DNA from: Linyphia triangularis | Taxonomy: Eukaryota > Arthropoda > Arachnida > Araneae > Linyphiidae | Length of the DNA: 64,000 nt | Direction: 5' to 3' | NCBI GenBank assembly: GCA_963978545.1 | Contig: OZ021727.1 | Span: 56,866,487 to 56,930,486 of the forward strand | Part shown: positions 1 through 11,800 of the stretch, in pieces | Layout: each line of letters begins with the position of its first letter | Numbering within the stretch: the stretch's first letter is position 1 | The notes under the pieces: generated by a model | Databases searched by the model: none | The model's input: only the letters and a program-made list of their open reading frames with translations | What the model was told of the DNA's origin: nothing | Made by a program: the position numbers and the translations under genes

Positions 1-73
1 AAGTTGACAACAACCTGCATGAAGTAAAAGTAATGAAAAAATTTTACGTACAAAAGCGTGAAGACTATACAAG
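1..73 (+). CDS. IMP3: IMP3 coding exon, 3' part (exon a)
   Basis: The frame starts with the first whole codon at base 3 and runs to the AG of a split arginine codon at 72-73. It is followed by a strong donor GTAAGT at 74-79. It encodes [19 protein letters not shown] then EDYTR, matching the N-terminal helical part of IMP3. The two bases at 1-2 are the end of the preceding codon. The upstream part, including the start codon, is not in the window, so I cannot tell whether it is in the same exon. Confidence 0.93.
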
Positions 74-3000
74 GTAAGTGAAAACAAATAGTATAATATG
101 ATTATGTTAAAAGTATACTTAACTTGCAGATGCGCAATAGGTACCTGGAGAATGTTGGGAGTGAAGCTTCACAATTTAAACATATTTATCTTTTAAGTTA
201 AGCCAGCGAAACTAGACAAAAATCGCCAGTTCTTATAGTGTATCTTTATAACCCTGGTTAGTTCTATGTTGCAAATTGGAATTTCACTATTTTGCTTAGT
301 TAAGTCACCGGTAAATTCCTAGTTCACGTTTATGGGTTGGCGCACTTTTGAAAAGTTGGCGACAAAGCCAGAATGTGGCCAATTCCGAATTCCAATATGA
401 AAAATTGAGAAACGAACCAGCTCCATGATTTGTAGTATAGGAAGGTTGAAGCCAAAGCACGTCAATAAAAAATATGGGGTTGCCAAATTTAGAACTGTAT
501 CGCCTACAAAACCGCGCCAAATCGGCTTGGCGATATTTTAACGTCAACTAGGAATAGACCAAGTCACCAACTATTTACTCCACAATTTATCTGTTTGATA
601 AATTGAAATAAAAGAATCTGATAATTAAATCTGCATGTTCTTCTGATATCGAATCAGTGCATACTGAATACTTTAATTCAAACAGTAAGTATTTACGAAC
701 TGGAAAGTGTTTACTATACAGTTCCAGTTGCACAAATGTTGATGCACAGAGGATTCATGTGGCAATCCTCAACTTCAACCTTTTGACATCACCATCAAAG
801 GATTGAAACCCTCACTCAAATATAATTAGGATAAAAGTGTGGTACCGCTAACCACTGCAATTCTTTTGATGCTGGTTAGAGTTAAATTTCGGTAATTAAG
901 AGGACGGTTAAAATGTGCTATATGGTGGCACTTGGCGTTTTTTGAACTTCTCTGCAAAACGTAAACAATGGCGAACTCCGACGCTACAGCAAACCCAAAA
1001 CGGCGAAAAACACGATGTTTCCAAGTGAACTGGCAAACTCAAAACAATAGCGGAAAGTGAAAAATTGAGAATCGAACCTGCTCCATGAATTGTGGATGGT
1101 ATAGGAAGGTTGAAGTCCAATGCCAAAGCCGTTAGGCTATGGTTGCGATGCAAGTTGTAGCAAAATTAAGTGTTTTCACTATTCATATCGATTACATTTA
1201 TATTAAAAACGTACATCCCGGGAAGAAATTCAAATGAATTGCGTAAATATATTCGAAATCGGCGAAAATTCAAATGTAATAAAATTGCAAACGATATTTG
1301 AAGGAAAAAAAAATTAAATGGTTAAACAAATTAAATGTAAAGGATAATTGAAAAATAGTTTTAGCATTTAAAATTTACCTACAAATAGTTTATAAGGGGT
1401 TAAATTTCATTAAATTTTTACATCAATGACAAATATTTAATCCCTTCCAGAATATTTATGTTTTTAATTGCTTACTAAAAACTAAGGTGTGCGCGCGCGC
1501 TTCGCGCTCTAAAAGGAAAAATTTCAACCTATTTCGTTGGCCTTACGGCCAATTAAACATAAAAAAAAATACCCCTACCTAATTCGGGCAGTCGTTTGTG
1601 GCATTTCACCCCCAAAATCAATTTTTTATTAATTACTCGGTACTGTAAAAATGTCTAAAAACTAAGGTGTGCTCGCGCTTCGCGCTCTAAAAGGGAAAAT
1701 TTCAACCTATTTCGTTGGCCTTACGGCCAATTAAACCTAAAAAAAATACCCCTACCTAATTCGGGCAGTCGTTTGTGGCATTTCACCCCCAAAATCAATT
1801 TTTTATTAATTACTCGGTACTGTAAAAATGTCTAAAAACTAAGGTGTGCGCGCGCTTCGCGCTCTAAAAGGAAAAATTTCAACCTATTTCGTTGGCCTTA
1901 CGGCAATTAAACCTAAAAAAAATACCCCTACCTAATTCGGGCAGTCGTTTGTGGCATTTCACCCCCAAAATCAATTTTTTTTTAATTACTCGGTACTGTA
2001 AAAATGTCTAAAAAATGAGGTGTGCGCGCGCTTCGCTCTCTAAAAGGAAAAGAGTTCAACATTCCAAAAATGACATTTTTAATCACTTTGCTGTTATAAA
2101 ACAAACAAAATCCATTTTAACGCCTTATATTTTATAAACTACACTTTGCTGGCCTAACGGCCACCAAAGTATAGTCATAGCATACCAGTTTTATTCCTAA
2201 GGTAAAAATCGCTATAAATCAAGAGTTATATTTAATGCAATATAAATACCTCAATCCTCTTTCTCTTCTCCCGGAGGGTAAACCTTGATAACGTCATCCA
2301 AAAACGCGTTAAATAAATTTTTTACCCTCCTTGCCTGTTGCTTTTTTCGCCAGATGTACTCGGCCAGGTAATATTGTAAGCCCGCCTCTATTTTACTTGC
2401 GCTTAAATCTCAAATCTTTCAAAAATTCTTAAATATTTCGCTCTCAATAATTTTAAACATTTTAAAATAATCGCCATCCTTAATAGTCTACACCTAAAAA
2501 CATTGTTTCTGCATTCCCACAACTAATAATACCCACAAATACAACTCGAATTCATGACGTAACAGGAATAAAGACAATATATTTCCAACAGGTCAGCTTC
2601 CAACAAAAAAAAAAACACTGAAATGAAGAGAGAAACATAAATCACACAGTTTACCATATTTGTAACTAAATCAATCGGCACCAGACAAAATTAAGCGTTT
2701 TTTGGCGAAAAGAGGATGTATTTGGCGTTAATCCAAAGCAGCAGTAATTCTAACCAATCACGACTCCGGAATACCGCTGACGACAACGAAACAACAAATT
2801 TTGCCAGTTTCCTAGGATTGGCGAATTATCTTTGCCACCATGTAGCACATTTGAACCAAGAGGACTATAATGAAATAGAGAAATTTTCTGAAATTGGAAC
2901 ACACATGCATTATGTATGGAAATGTTAGTGTGATTATCTAATAGATATGTACAATGCAATTATTTTTTGTGAATGCGAGCATGATACGCTTTTTCTAATC

Positions 3001-6000
3001 AGTTGTAAAATCAATTCAGAGGGGAGAGTACGAAGCGATGGGACATTTTTTACAAACATATTTCTTAAAAATTATTTTCTACAGTTACACCATTGAAACA
3101 TTCAAAATAGCACCTTGAAACATTTTAACACTCAAATATAACTATGGTTGTAATTGGTAATGTTTTATTTTTAAACCCAATTTAAATAGCAAGAAAAATT
3201 TCCCATCTCTTACTTTCAGAAGGGAGGTATTGGATGTGTTGTTTAAAGTTTAAATTCACGCATAATTTTTAAAAATTATTTGAAAAGGACAGTGTTTTTC
3301 TTTTGCTTCTAAAGTTTATTATGAATTATAACATTTACCTAATATTTGAGAAATCCTACTCAAAAGAAAAATATGCGGGTCATTCTCCGTAAAACTTACA
3401 AAAACTTGTTGCTACTATTTTTTTCACCACTAGATAAGTTGGATATTTTTGTTAACTATGGAATATATTTTAATGTAATCAAAACTCCTCAAAAAACAAG
3501 TAACATAAATTTATGTTAAAAAATACGTCCACAGACATGTTTGTCATGTCCATGGACTGTTGCAACCTCAGAGTCTATATTTATCTTTTTAAGACATAAG
3601 ATACGTTAAGCAATGTTATCCCTGGATATTAAGCTTTTATAAGCTATAATTTCATTACGATTAATGTAAAACGTCTTGTTGCAAGACTGAATCTTTATGT
3701 CCGTGAACAGTAGTTTGTTAGTTGTTTAACAGCCCAAAAAGTCAATTGTGATATTGGGAACACATCTAATGTAACCATTTTTGTTCCAATACTTATTATG
3801 TATTCCATTTTTCAATACAAGAATCATATTTTATTAATTACATGTGAAATAAATGCAACTGTCAAGATCACACTGTCATGTCTGTGGCTAAGATAAAATG
3901 AATTGAGAATAATTAAATATGTATTATTAATTACTTATTTGATAGTAATAGTTGTACAGATATCAATTTAGTGATCTCGTGTTTATAAACTTTAAGTTCC
4001 ATTCGGAACTAAACAATAACAAGGAAATTGTCATGTCAGTGGACGTCGATCCATGGAATAACTATGGACAATCTCTATATGTTATCAGACAATCTCTGCC
4101 AATATCGTAATTGGATTATAATTCATAAGTTATGTGGGAGAAAAAATTTCTAAGCATTTAATGATTTCTATAATTTTTTCACTCCTGCATTTGAAATATT
4201 GCATTTTGTAGAGAATGACCCAAGTGCCCCCATTGCAAATTTATTAAAATAATCTTGAGAATATAAGTGAAAGAAACTTTTAGAAAAAAACAGTATTTTT
4301 TTCCTTATTTGAAGTTCCAGTCTAGTATATAAAATCTGAATTAAATTAGATCAGCATAAGAATTTGATATTCTGACTAAAGAAATTTTACTTACGAGCTG
4401 CAATTTTGTGATTTTTAATGTCTGAGAAATTGACTGTTTCAAATTGCTTTTTCTCTAACCCTGAAAGTGCTGAATGACTTTAACATTTGAATACCGATTA
4501 AATAGATCAGTGCTCGCGAAATAAAGGAACAGTCTCTAAGACATGGGTATTGGGAGGGATGTGTAAGAGGGTGCACATGTACCCCCCTCAAAAAATGTGA
4601 TATGATACACTGAAATAGAAGTATGATATAGATTTTAAAATAGTTTATTTATAAGAAATTTAACACTTATATGAATTCAAACTTCATTAAGAGATTGAAC
4701 AATGAAGGTTAAAGCAAAAAAATAACTGTCTAGCACCCTCTTGTATTTTTATTGCTACTCCATTCTGCCTGTACTTATAGTCTAACATATTAGATTGTTT
4801 TAATATAAGAATCAGTTGGTCTTGATTTTTCTTGAAAATATTTTTCAGCTTTTTAAAACTTTGTACCATTATATATGGCGGTCTTTAAGAAACTTTGCCG
4901 ATGTATGGACCTCTAGTGGCAGTTCCGTTCAACAGATCAAATTGAGATTTCAGATATAGTTATTCAGTAGCAGAGGTATGAGCTCAAGATTCTGCAAATG
5001 GCAGCAAAATGTTGCTCACAATTACAGTTATAGTTACAGAAACTTGAAATTTTCAAAAGGCAGCACCTGCTTTCTCCTATCGCAAAATGGTCAGTGCATG
5101 CAAAAACCCTAAAGGGCGTTGGAACGGTAGGTGTATCACAAAAACAGACACATTAGCCCTGCACACAAAAATAGCCTGTGAACAGCCAACGGAAACACAA
5201 TCGCGACATAGAGGCTGTTCACCAGATATTCAGCATGAAAAACCGATAAAATTGCCTGTGATGGCACCCATGTGAACTTTAACCTCTGTCGTATGCAAAT
5301 TTCCACCGTGCGTCCTGATCGTGTTTTTGTTGGCTGTTCGCAAAGCTGTTTTTCGTGCTTGCATAACACATTCATTTTTTGTGATACATGTACTGTTCCA
5401 ATGCCCTTTAGAGTTTCTGCATGCACTGAGCATTTTGCAACAGGAAAAAATAGGTGTTGCCATTCCAAAATTTCGAGTTTCTGTAACTATAATGGTAACC
5501 GCGAGCAGCATTTTGTTGCCATTCATAGAATCCCTAGCTCATACCTCTGAATAACCTGAAAAGAGGCAGAACTCTTGGTTTATTTTCTTACACAGTATAA
5601 TTTGGATTGCATTTTGCTGTTACAGTTATTTGCTGTTTGAAAATTATTAATTGAAGGAAATTTATCTTTGACCAAGATAAACGTTTTAAAAATGATATTA
5701 GCATTGCCATAGAAATTTTTGAATATTAAATAATGTTCGAAATTATTTTTGAATTACAAAAAAGTAAATTTTGAAATTGCAAAAGAACTTAATTTTGGTG
5801 CATTAAAAAATCAATGATAAGAAAACTATGCTTCCAAGAATTGAAAAATAACTGTAAAAAAAACCCACTAAAGAATTTTTATTTGCTGGCTAACTGGATT
5901 GCATGAACCATTGTCAAATAATCACTTCACTATGGAGTTTGATTTGATTAAATCAATGAACTGATATCATTAACTTATATAATTTTTTTTTTTTTCTGGG

Positions 6001-8779
6001 ATGTGTCTCGTAATAATCGTTTTGTACAGAAACAAAAAAATAATTGGAAAAAACCCAAATTTTTATAAAGAACTCGGTTTATACATTTTCCCCATTCTTG
6101 AATTGATTGGTATAGTTTAATTCAATTTAAAAAAAAAAAAAAAAATTCTTTTACATTATTTTAATTGTATTTTTTACAACTCAAAATCTCAACTGAAATC
6201 ATAAATAGATGTGTGATTCATTTGGCTTTTTTGCAGAAATTAACTCATACAATTATGACAGTTCACAACTTTACAAGGGAGCAAGAATAATAAAAGGTAA
6301 CAAAACAAAGGATTGAATAAATAACCATAAACAAGAAATATAAATTTATACTAATACAAAAATTCAGTCACTAGGTGTTCATGCTGGTCTTATCATCCCA
6401 ATACAATTTGCTAATGTCTCCGTTTCTCTGGGAGTTTCTGTCTAGACCAGAACAAATTAAAAGGTCATCTGAATTCATAATGCCTGTTCCGCAGATTGTG
6501 CAAATGTTCGATGGACAAACACCTATTTGGAACGAATGTTCTGTCAAACATTCATGTCCAGTCTGTAGTCTGAAATTGGACACTGCCACTTTGCGGGGTT
6601 CATATAGAGATGTTATTTCAATCATTAAGTTAAAAATAATAAAGATATTGTGCTTTTGCTTTTCAAATTCCCCCTCCTCTTGGCTTCTTAGATCGAAAAT
6701 ATACTAATTACTATATTATAGGCTTAGAATACACGTTTTAAAGGCTGTATTTTCATTTGAATTGCAGAATTTTCATAAATTTGTAAATAATTAAAAAAAT
6801 CTAGCAAAATTATTTTCTTAATGGCAAGTGGAGTCTCCAGTTATGGCCACTACCCCTGTTACAGCCACTTTCACAAATTTTATCATGTTTCCAAGCTTGA
6901 AAGAGGGTTAGCCACTAAAATTTCATATTTCAACAAGCTACAGACGTGATATTTTATATACGATGTAATGTTGGCTGATAATAACAATTGACAAGAAAGT
7001 GGGATTTTTTTTTTTTTTTTGCTTTCTTCCTCTGGGCATTGTGAGATGGATTTCTTAACAATTTCTTTAAGCATCAATAACTTCCATAATCTTCAATCCA
7101 TCAAATCTATTTATAATTAGAAGGTTTTACAGCATATAAAAGTCAAATAAAATCTTGTTGTTTCATTATATTTAGTTATAATAAGTGTAAATAAATTTTA
7201 CAAGAAAATATTTGAGTGGCCATAACTGGTGTCCATTTCAAAACTGTTTTTCCAGTTATGGCCAATTATATGGCCAAAACTGGGTTGTATGATATACTAC
7301 TTATGGCCACTATGTGTTTATGTAGTTTATAATCAAATTTCTTAGCAACAAAAAAGATTATTTTTTTAAATGGTTGACTATTAACCCTTTGCACTTGGGG
7401 CCTTTTTCATGTGGAGGGATCAGCAACTCAAGACGTTTCCTGTCATTTTTGGTTTGATTCGCGGTTACACATCCGCTTCAAAGAAACTAAACATAATCAA
7501 ATTTCATCATCAAGCATCAAATTTCCGCATTAAACCTAGTGGTGAGTGAGAGTCACCTCTCTAGTGCAAAGAGTTAACATTTTAAAGTCAATATTACGGT
7601 TAGATTACTAGATATTTATTTTGTTAGGAAAATTTCATTTGATACAGGTAGGTCTAAAGAATTAAATTTTAATCTTTGCAAGAAATTATGCATCCAGTTA
7701 AAAAATTATATTTGATTATATATGCCAGACGTTAAATAAAATTAATGGCCACAAGTTATGAGAGTTTTTTAATTATAAATTCTACATTAATAGCTATATA
7801 GGCCTATAAATGGCTTTTAAGTGGAAGAGCTTTTAAGTGAGCTAAGTGCTTTTAAGTGGGAGTGAGAAAGTAAAGGAAAACTGGGTTATTTTTCATTATT
7901 TTTTTAATATTGTTAACTTATATATTAATGTAGGCTCAGTGGCATAGTTAGGAAATTTCCTGGGGAGAGGAATTCGTGATTCAGTGTTTGAAGAGCGTTA
8001 GTTTGGAAAAACATGTTTTACTTGCATAGAAAATGACATCATAAACATGACATTGTTGATTACGTAAACCCACATTAGTTAAAAAAGGACATTTTTCTGC
8101 AGAACAAGTTTTCTGGAACTGTTGATGTCTTCAGAAAAAATAATATAATAATAATAGCTAACCGTTGATATTGGTTAGGCCTATGCAGTTTGTTTCAATA
8201 AAAATATAAACAAAGAAAGCTAATAATATGATAACAATGTCTAAATTTGTATTTGTTTCCCATTAAAATTATTTATAATTAAACATTCTTTCTGTGCTTT
8301 TTATAAATTATTTGAAGTGGCCATAACTGGTAAACACAGGTGGCCATAAATGGGAAAAGTGTCAGAAAAATATAAAATAAAGTATAGAATTTAAAATATT
8401 TTTGACTCTATAGGCTTATTCTGCACACTTTTAAATATATTGGATATTATTTTCAAAACATTGTGACACATTTTTAGTGTTGAAAAAAATTCGTCAATCT
8501 TTAAAAATGCTTAAGGTGGCCATAACCGGGGTCATGACCCGGTATATGTTTTTAGAAAATAGTACTATTTTGTATTGCATTGAAGATTATTGTTATTTAC
8601 AGTTCAAAAATCATTCATTAATGAAATGGAAATTTAATCATCTGCAAGTTGAATATTAATTAATATAATGAAGAATTGCTATAGAAATTTTAGAACATTA
8701 ACTATTATTAAAAAGTTTTTAAACACATATAAAAAATTTCGATAAACTATAATCTACAAAGATTTTATTTCAATAATAT

Positions 8780-8820
<41 letters not shown>

Positions 8821-11800
8821 TTTTAATGAACATTTTAATAATACTAAAAAAAATTATCAAATACTAATTGAAAAATTCTACTAAATCTTTTTCTGTGTGA
8901 TGTTTTAGGTAAAGCCTGTAATGAAAATAAATTTCAAATTAAAACAATAAAAGCAATGATAGAAAAACACTATTTCAACTTAATAAACCAGTTTTTTTTA
9001 ATTGAATTTTTTTTCAATCTTGTTTTGTTTTAAAGTTGAGGGTTTAACTTGTTTGTGATAGTATAAATAGTCCACTACATATCTATATACTATAATTTCA
9101 TTTTCAAGCAATTGAATTCTGTAGTTGCTGTAGTATGAAAGGCTTTTGATTAAAATATAATTAATTTGTTTATTTTAAGGTACAACAAATTATCCCGTAA
9201 AATACGAACTTTGGCTCGTATGATAAAGGACCTAAATGTAAACGATCCATTTCGTAAAAAAATGGGTGATGAACTTCTTCAACTCTTGTAAGTAAAATTT
9301 TTATTTTGAAATTTTGGTATTCTGTTAAGTAATTACAATTTACCATCATCAAACTGACTAGTTGGAAAAGTTTGTTGACATGTTTTTTTTCATCATGCTA
9401 AAATTTGTGCTTTTTGGAAACAGATTTTTATAGTTAATTTAAATATAAGAAAAAAGTTCTCAATCAATTATATATAATTTATCAATCAATCTTGTATAAT
9501 TCTATTTGTAGCTGTATAAGAGGTTTTTATTTAGTAGATCATTCAGTTTCAAATTGCTTCTAGAATAAGATTTCCATGCATTTTTTTTAAAGTTTAATAA
9601 AAATAGAATTTTGGAATTTGCTATAAATATAGAGTTACAAGAATTTTATGTAAATCTGTGATGCACAGGGTGTTATAGTGGAGGGGGGAAAGTAGTGAAA
9701 TTGAAATTTACCATCTTTTTAAAAAAGGATAAAAGTTGTTTCTTTCTGCCAGACACTTAAAAATTTTGGATATTTGTTGATGGCATTCCACTCTTTTATA
9801 TTTTACACCAATTGTAATTCATAACTTTTTAGTGACATTAAATTTTTGGTAATATTGATCTTATGACAATTTGAGATAGTATGAACTCTATAGCAATATG
9901 GAAATACAATTTTTGAAAATAGATGGAATTTTTTAAAAAGAAAACAAATTCGAGGAACAAGATCTAAAGTTATGTGTAATGTATTTCGCCTTAGTATTGA
10001 GTACCTTGATTGAAATAAGTATGTTTCTGATAAATTAATTTATCATATCCAAATCATTCTATTATTTAAAAATAGTTATTTGCTATTCAATGTGCTAATG
10101 AATAGGCTTATAGTTAGACGATGGGATATGGTTATATATCCTTCCTATAGATGTATCTTGGTTTACATATGTATGGCATTGGATGATTACAAATTGTTGG
10201 GACAAATTATTCCAATTTATGAATAGATTTTTTTAATAGGGTATTAAATTTTATTTTAGAGCTTTCAAAATGTTGATTACCGTCAGATAAGGTAAAATGA
10301 TGTTAACAATAAGAATTTTTGTAAAAACATCTTGAAATCAAACTATTAAATTTACTTCAGTAAAACTTTTGAGGCATATTATATACATTTGATCAATATA
10401 GAATGAAAATATAACATCATTTTTAAGTTTTGACAAAATACCTTTTAATAGTTTTACAATTTATTATTACCCATTTTCTTCCATGTTGTAAAAAAGTGGG
10501 GGTAATTTCAAAGGTAGTGCATATTTGAATGAAAATATTATACTAAGTATAAAATAAACTAATTTTAGGGTATTTTTAACAAAAATTCATAGATATATAT
10601 TTTTTATAGGTTATTGAAATAAAGAAATAATTTATGTTATCCAAGAGTCGGTTCTTTCTGACTCTTGAATTCAGGTCCATTCAATATGTGGCAAATACAA
10701 CTAAATGCCATATATATTTGTCTTCATCATCAGTCAAGAAAAATATAATAGTTCCCCAAAATTGATTTTGTCATTTTATGTGGTAGAATTATCTGTGAAT
10801 ATCATAGTTTATCTATGAATATTATAGTTAAAGCTGGGGTATAAAAAATTTTTGGCAAAAAAAGCTAAAATCACAATTTTTATTTTATTAAAATGCTAAA
10901 ATGATTAGGAGTTCAATCACTCAGGATGTTTAATTTAACACAATTTAAACTCTTTTAACTTAAAAACTATAAATATAATGCTATTTTATACCAAATATCA
11001 ACTGGAAAAATACTTATCACCCTTCAGTTTACTTGTTCTTTTAGGTCGCTGAATAAACTAGATAATGGAATAATAAAAATGGTGATTTTTCAAATTTTGT
11101 GTTAAAGTGTTTTAGTAAAAGAGTCAAACCACACTTTCTAATTTTAGCATTTAGGAAATTTCTTAAGCATTTTGCTAAAAAAGCACTCACAGCTTAATCC
11201 CTGATGAAAATGCTATTTTATAAACATTTTGTAATCTGCTCTCTTTGTATTGTGACTCCATCCAGAGTTAATAAACATAAGAGTTCCACAAATATAATTA
11301 ATAGGGATGGGAAACAAAAGAATAGTCTGCTATTTTGAGCCTGTTCCTTAAAAAGAGCCGGAACACTCTGTTCTTTGATCACACCAAAACCCTGTTCTTT
11401 AATATTCTTCGACGATACTTTTCCCACTCGGAGGCAGGTGCTTAGTCACAAAGTCCTTCCTTTCCACCCTCCTCTGCTCGGGGGTTCAACCAACCAACCA
11501 TTTCCCACTCCGATTCTATGCGTCACACCTCTGACGTTACACTTGAGGAAGTAGGTTTTGTTTCCCCTTCCCACTCCTCACATCACACACGTATCCATGT
11601 TGTATGTTCTCCTAACAGCAGGGCTGTGTTGCGCAGGCGCAGAGTAGATGGCAGGTTTGTTTCAAAGAGCCAGTTCTTTTCAACCAGCTCTGTTCAGAAC
11701 AGATTAGTTCAGTAGCTCTTTCGGAACGGCTCAGTTTGAACTGTTCCGTAAAGAGTAGTTCATTTTGAGATAATCCCGCTCACTTGCTCTCTGCTCCCGT

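Larger units (their letters stand above)
74..9179 (+). other. IMP3 intron (9.1 kb)
   Basis: GT-AG intron between exons a and b. It is AT-rich and filled with a 251-bp MITE, a hairpin tandem array, a GGGTCATTC-ended element, a foldback, a non-LTR fragment and a dispersed GGCCATAACTGG repeat, listed separately. The segments 2060-2700, 2960-3376, 4222-4958, 5556-6370 and 8540-9179 show only AT-rich sequence with short A or T runs. Confidence 0.9.
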
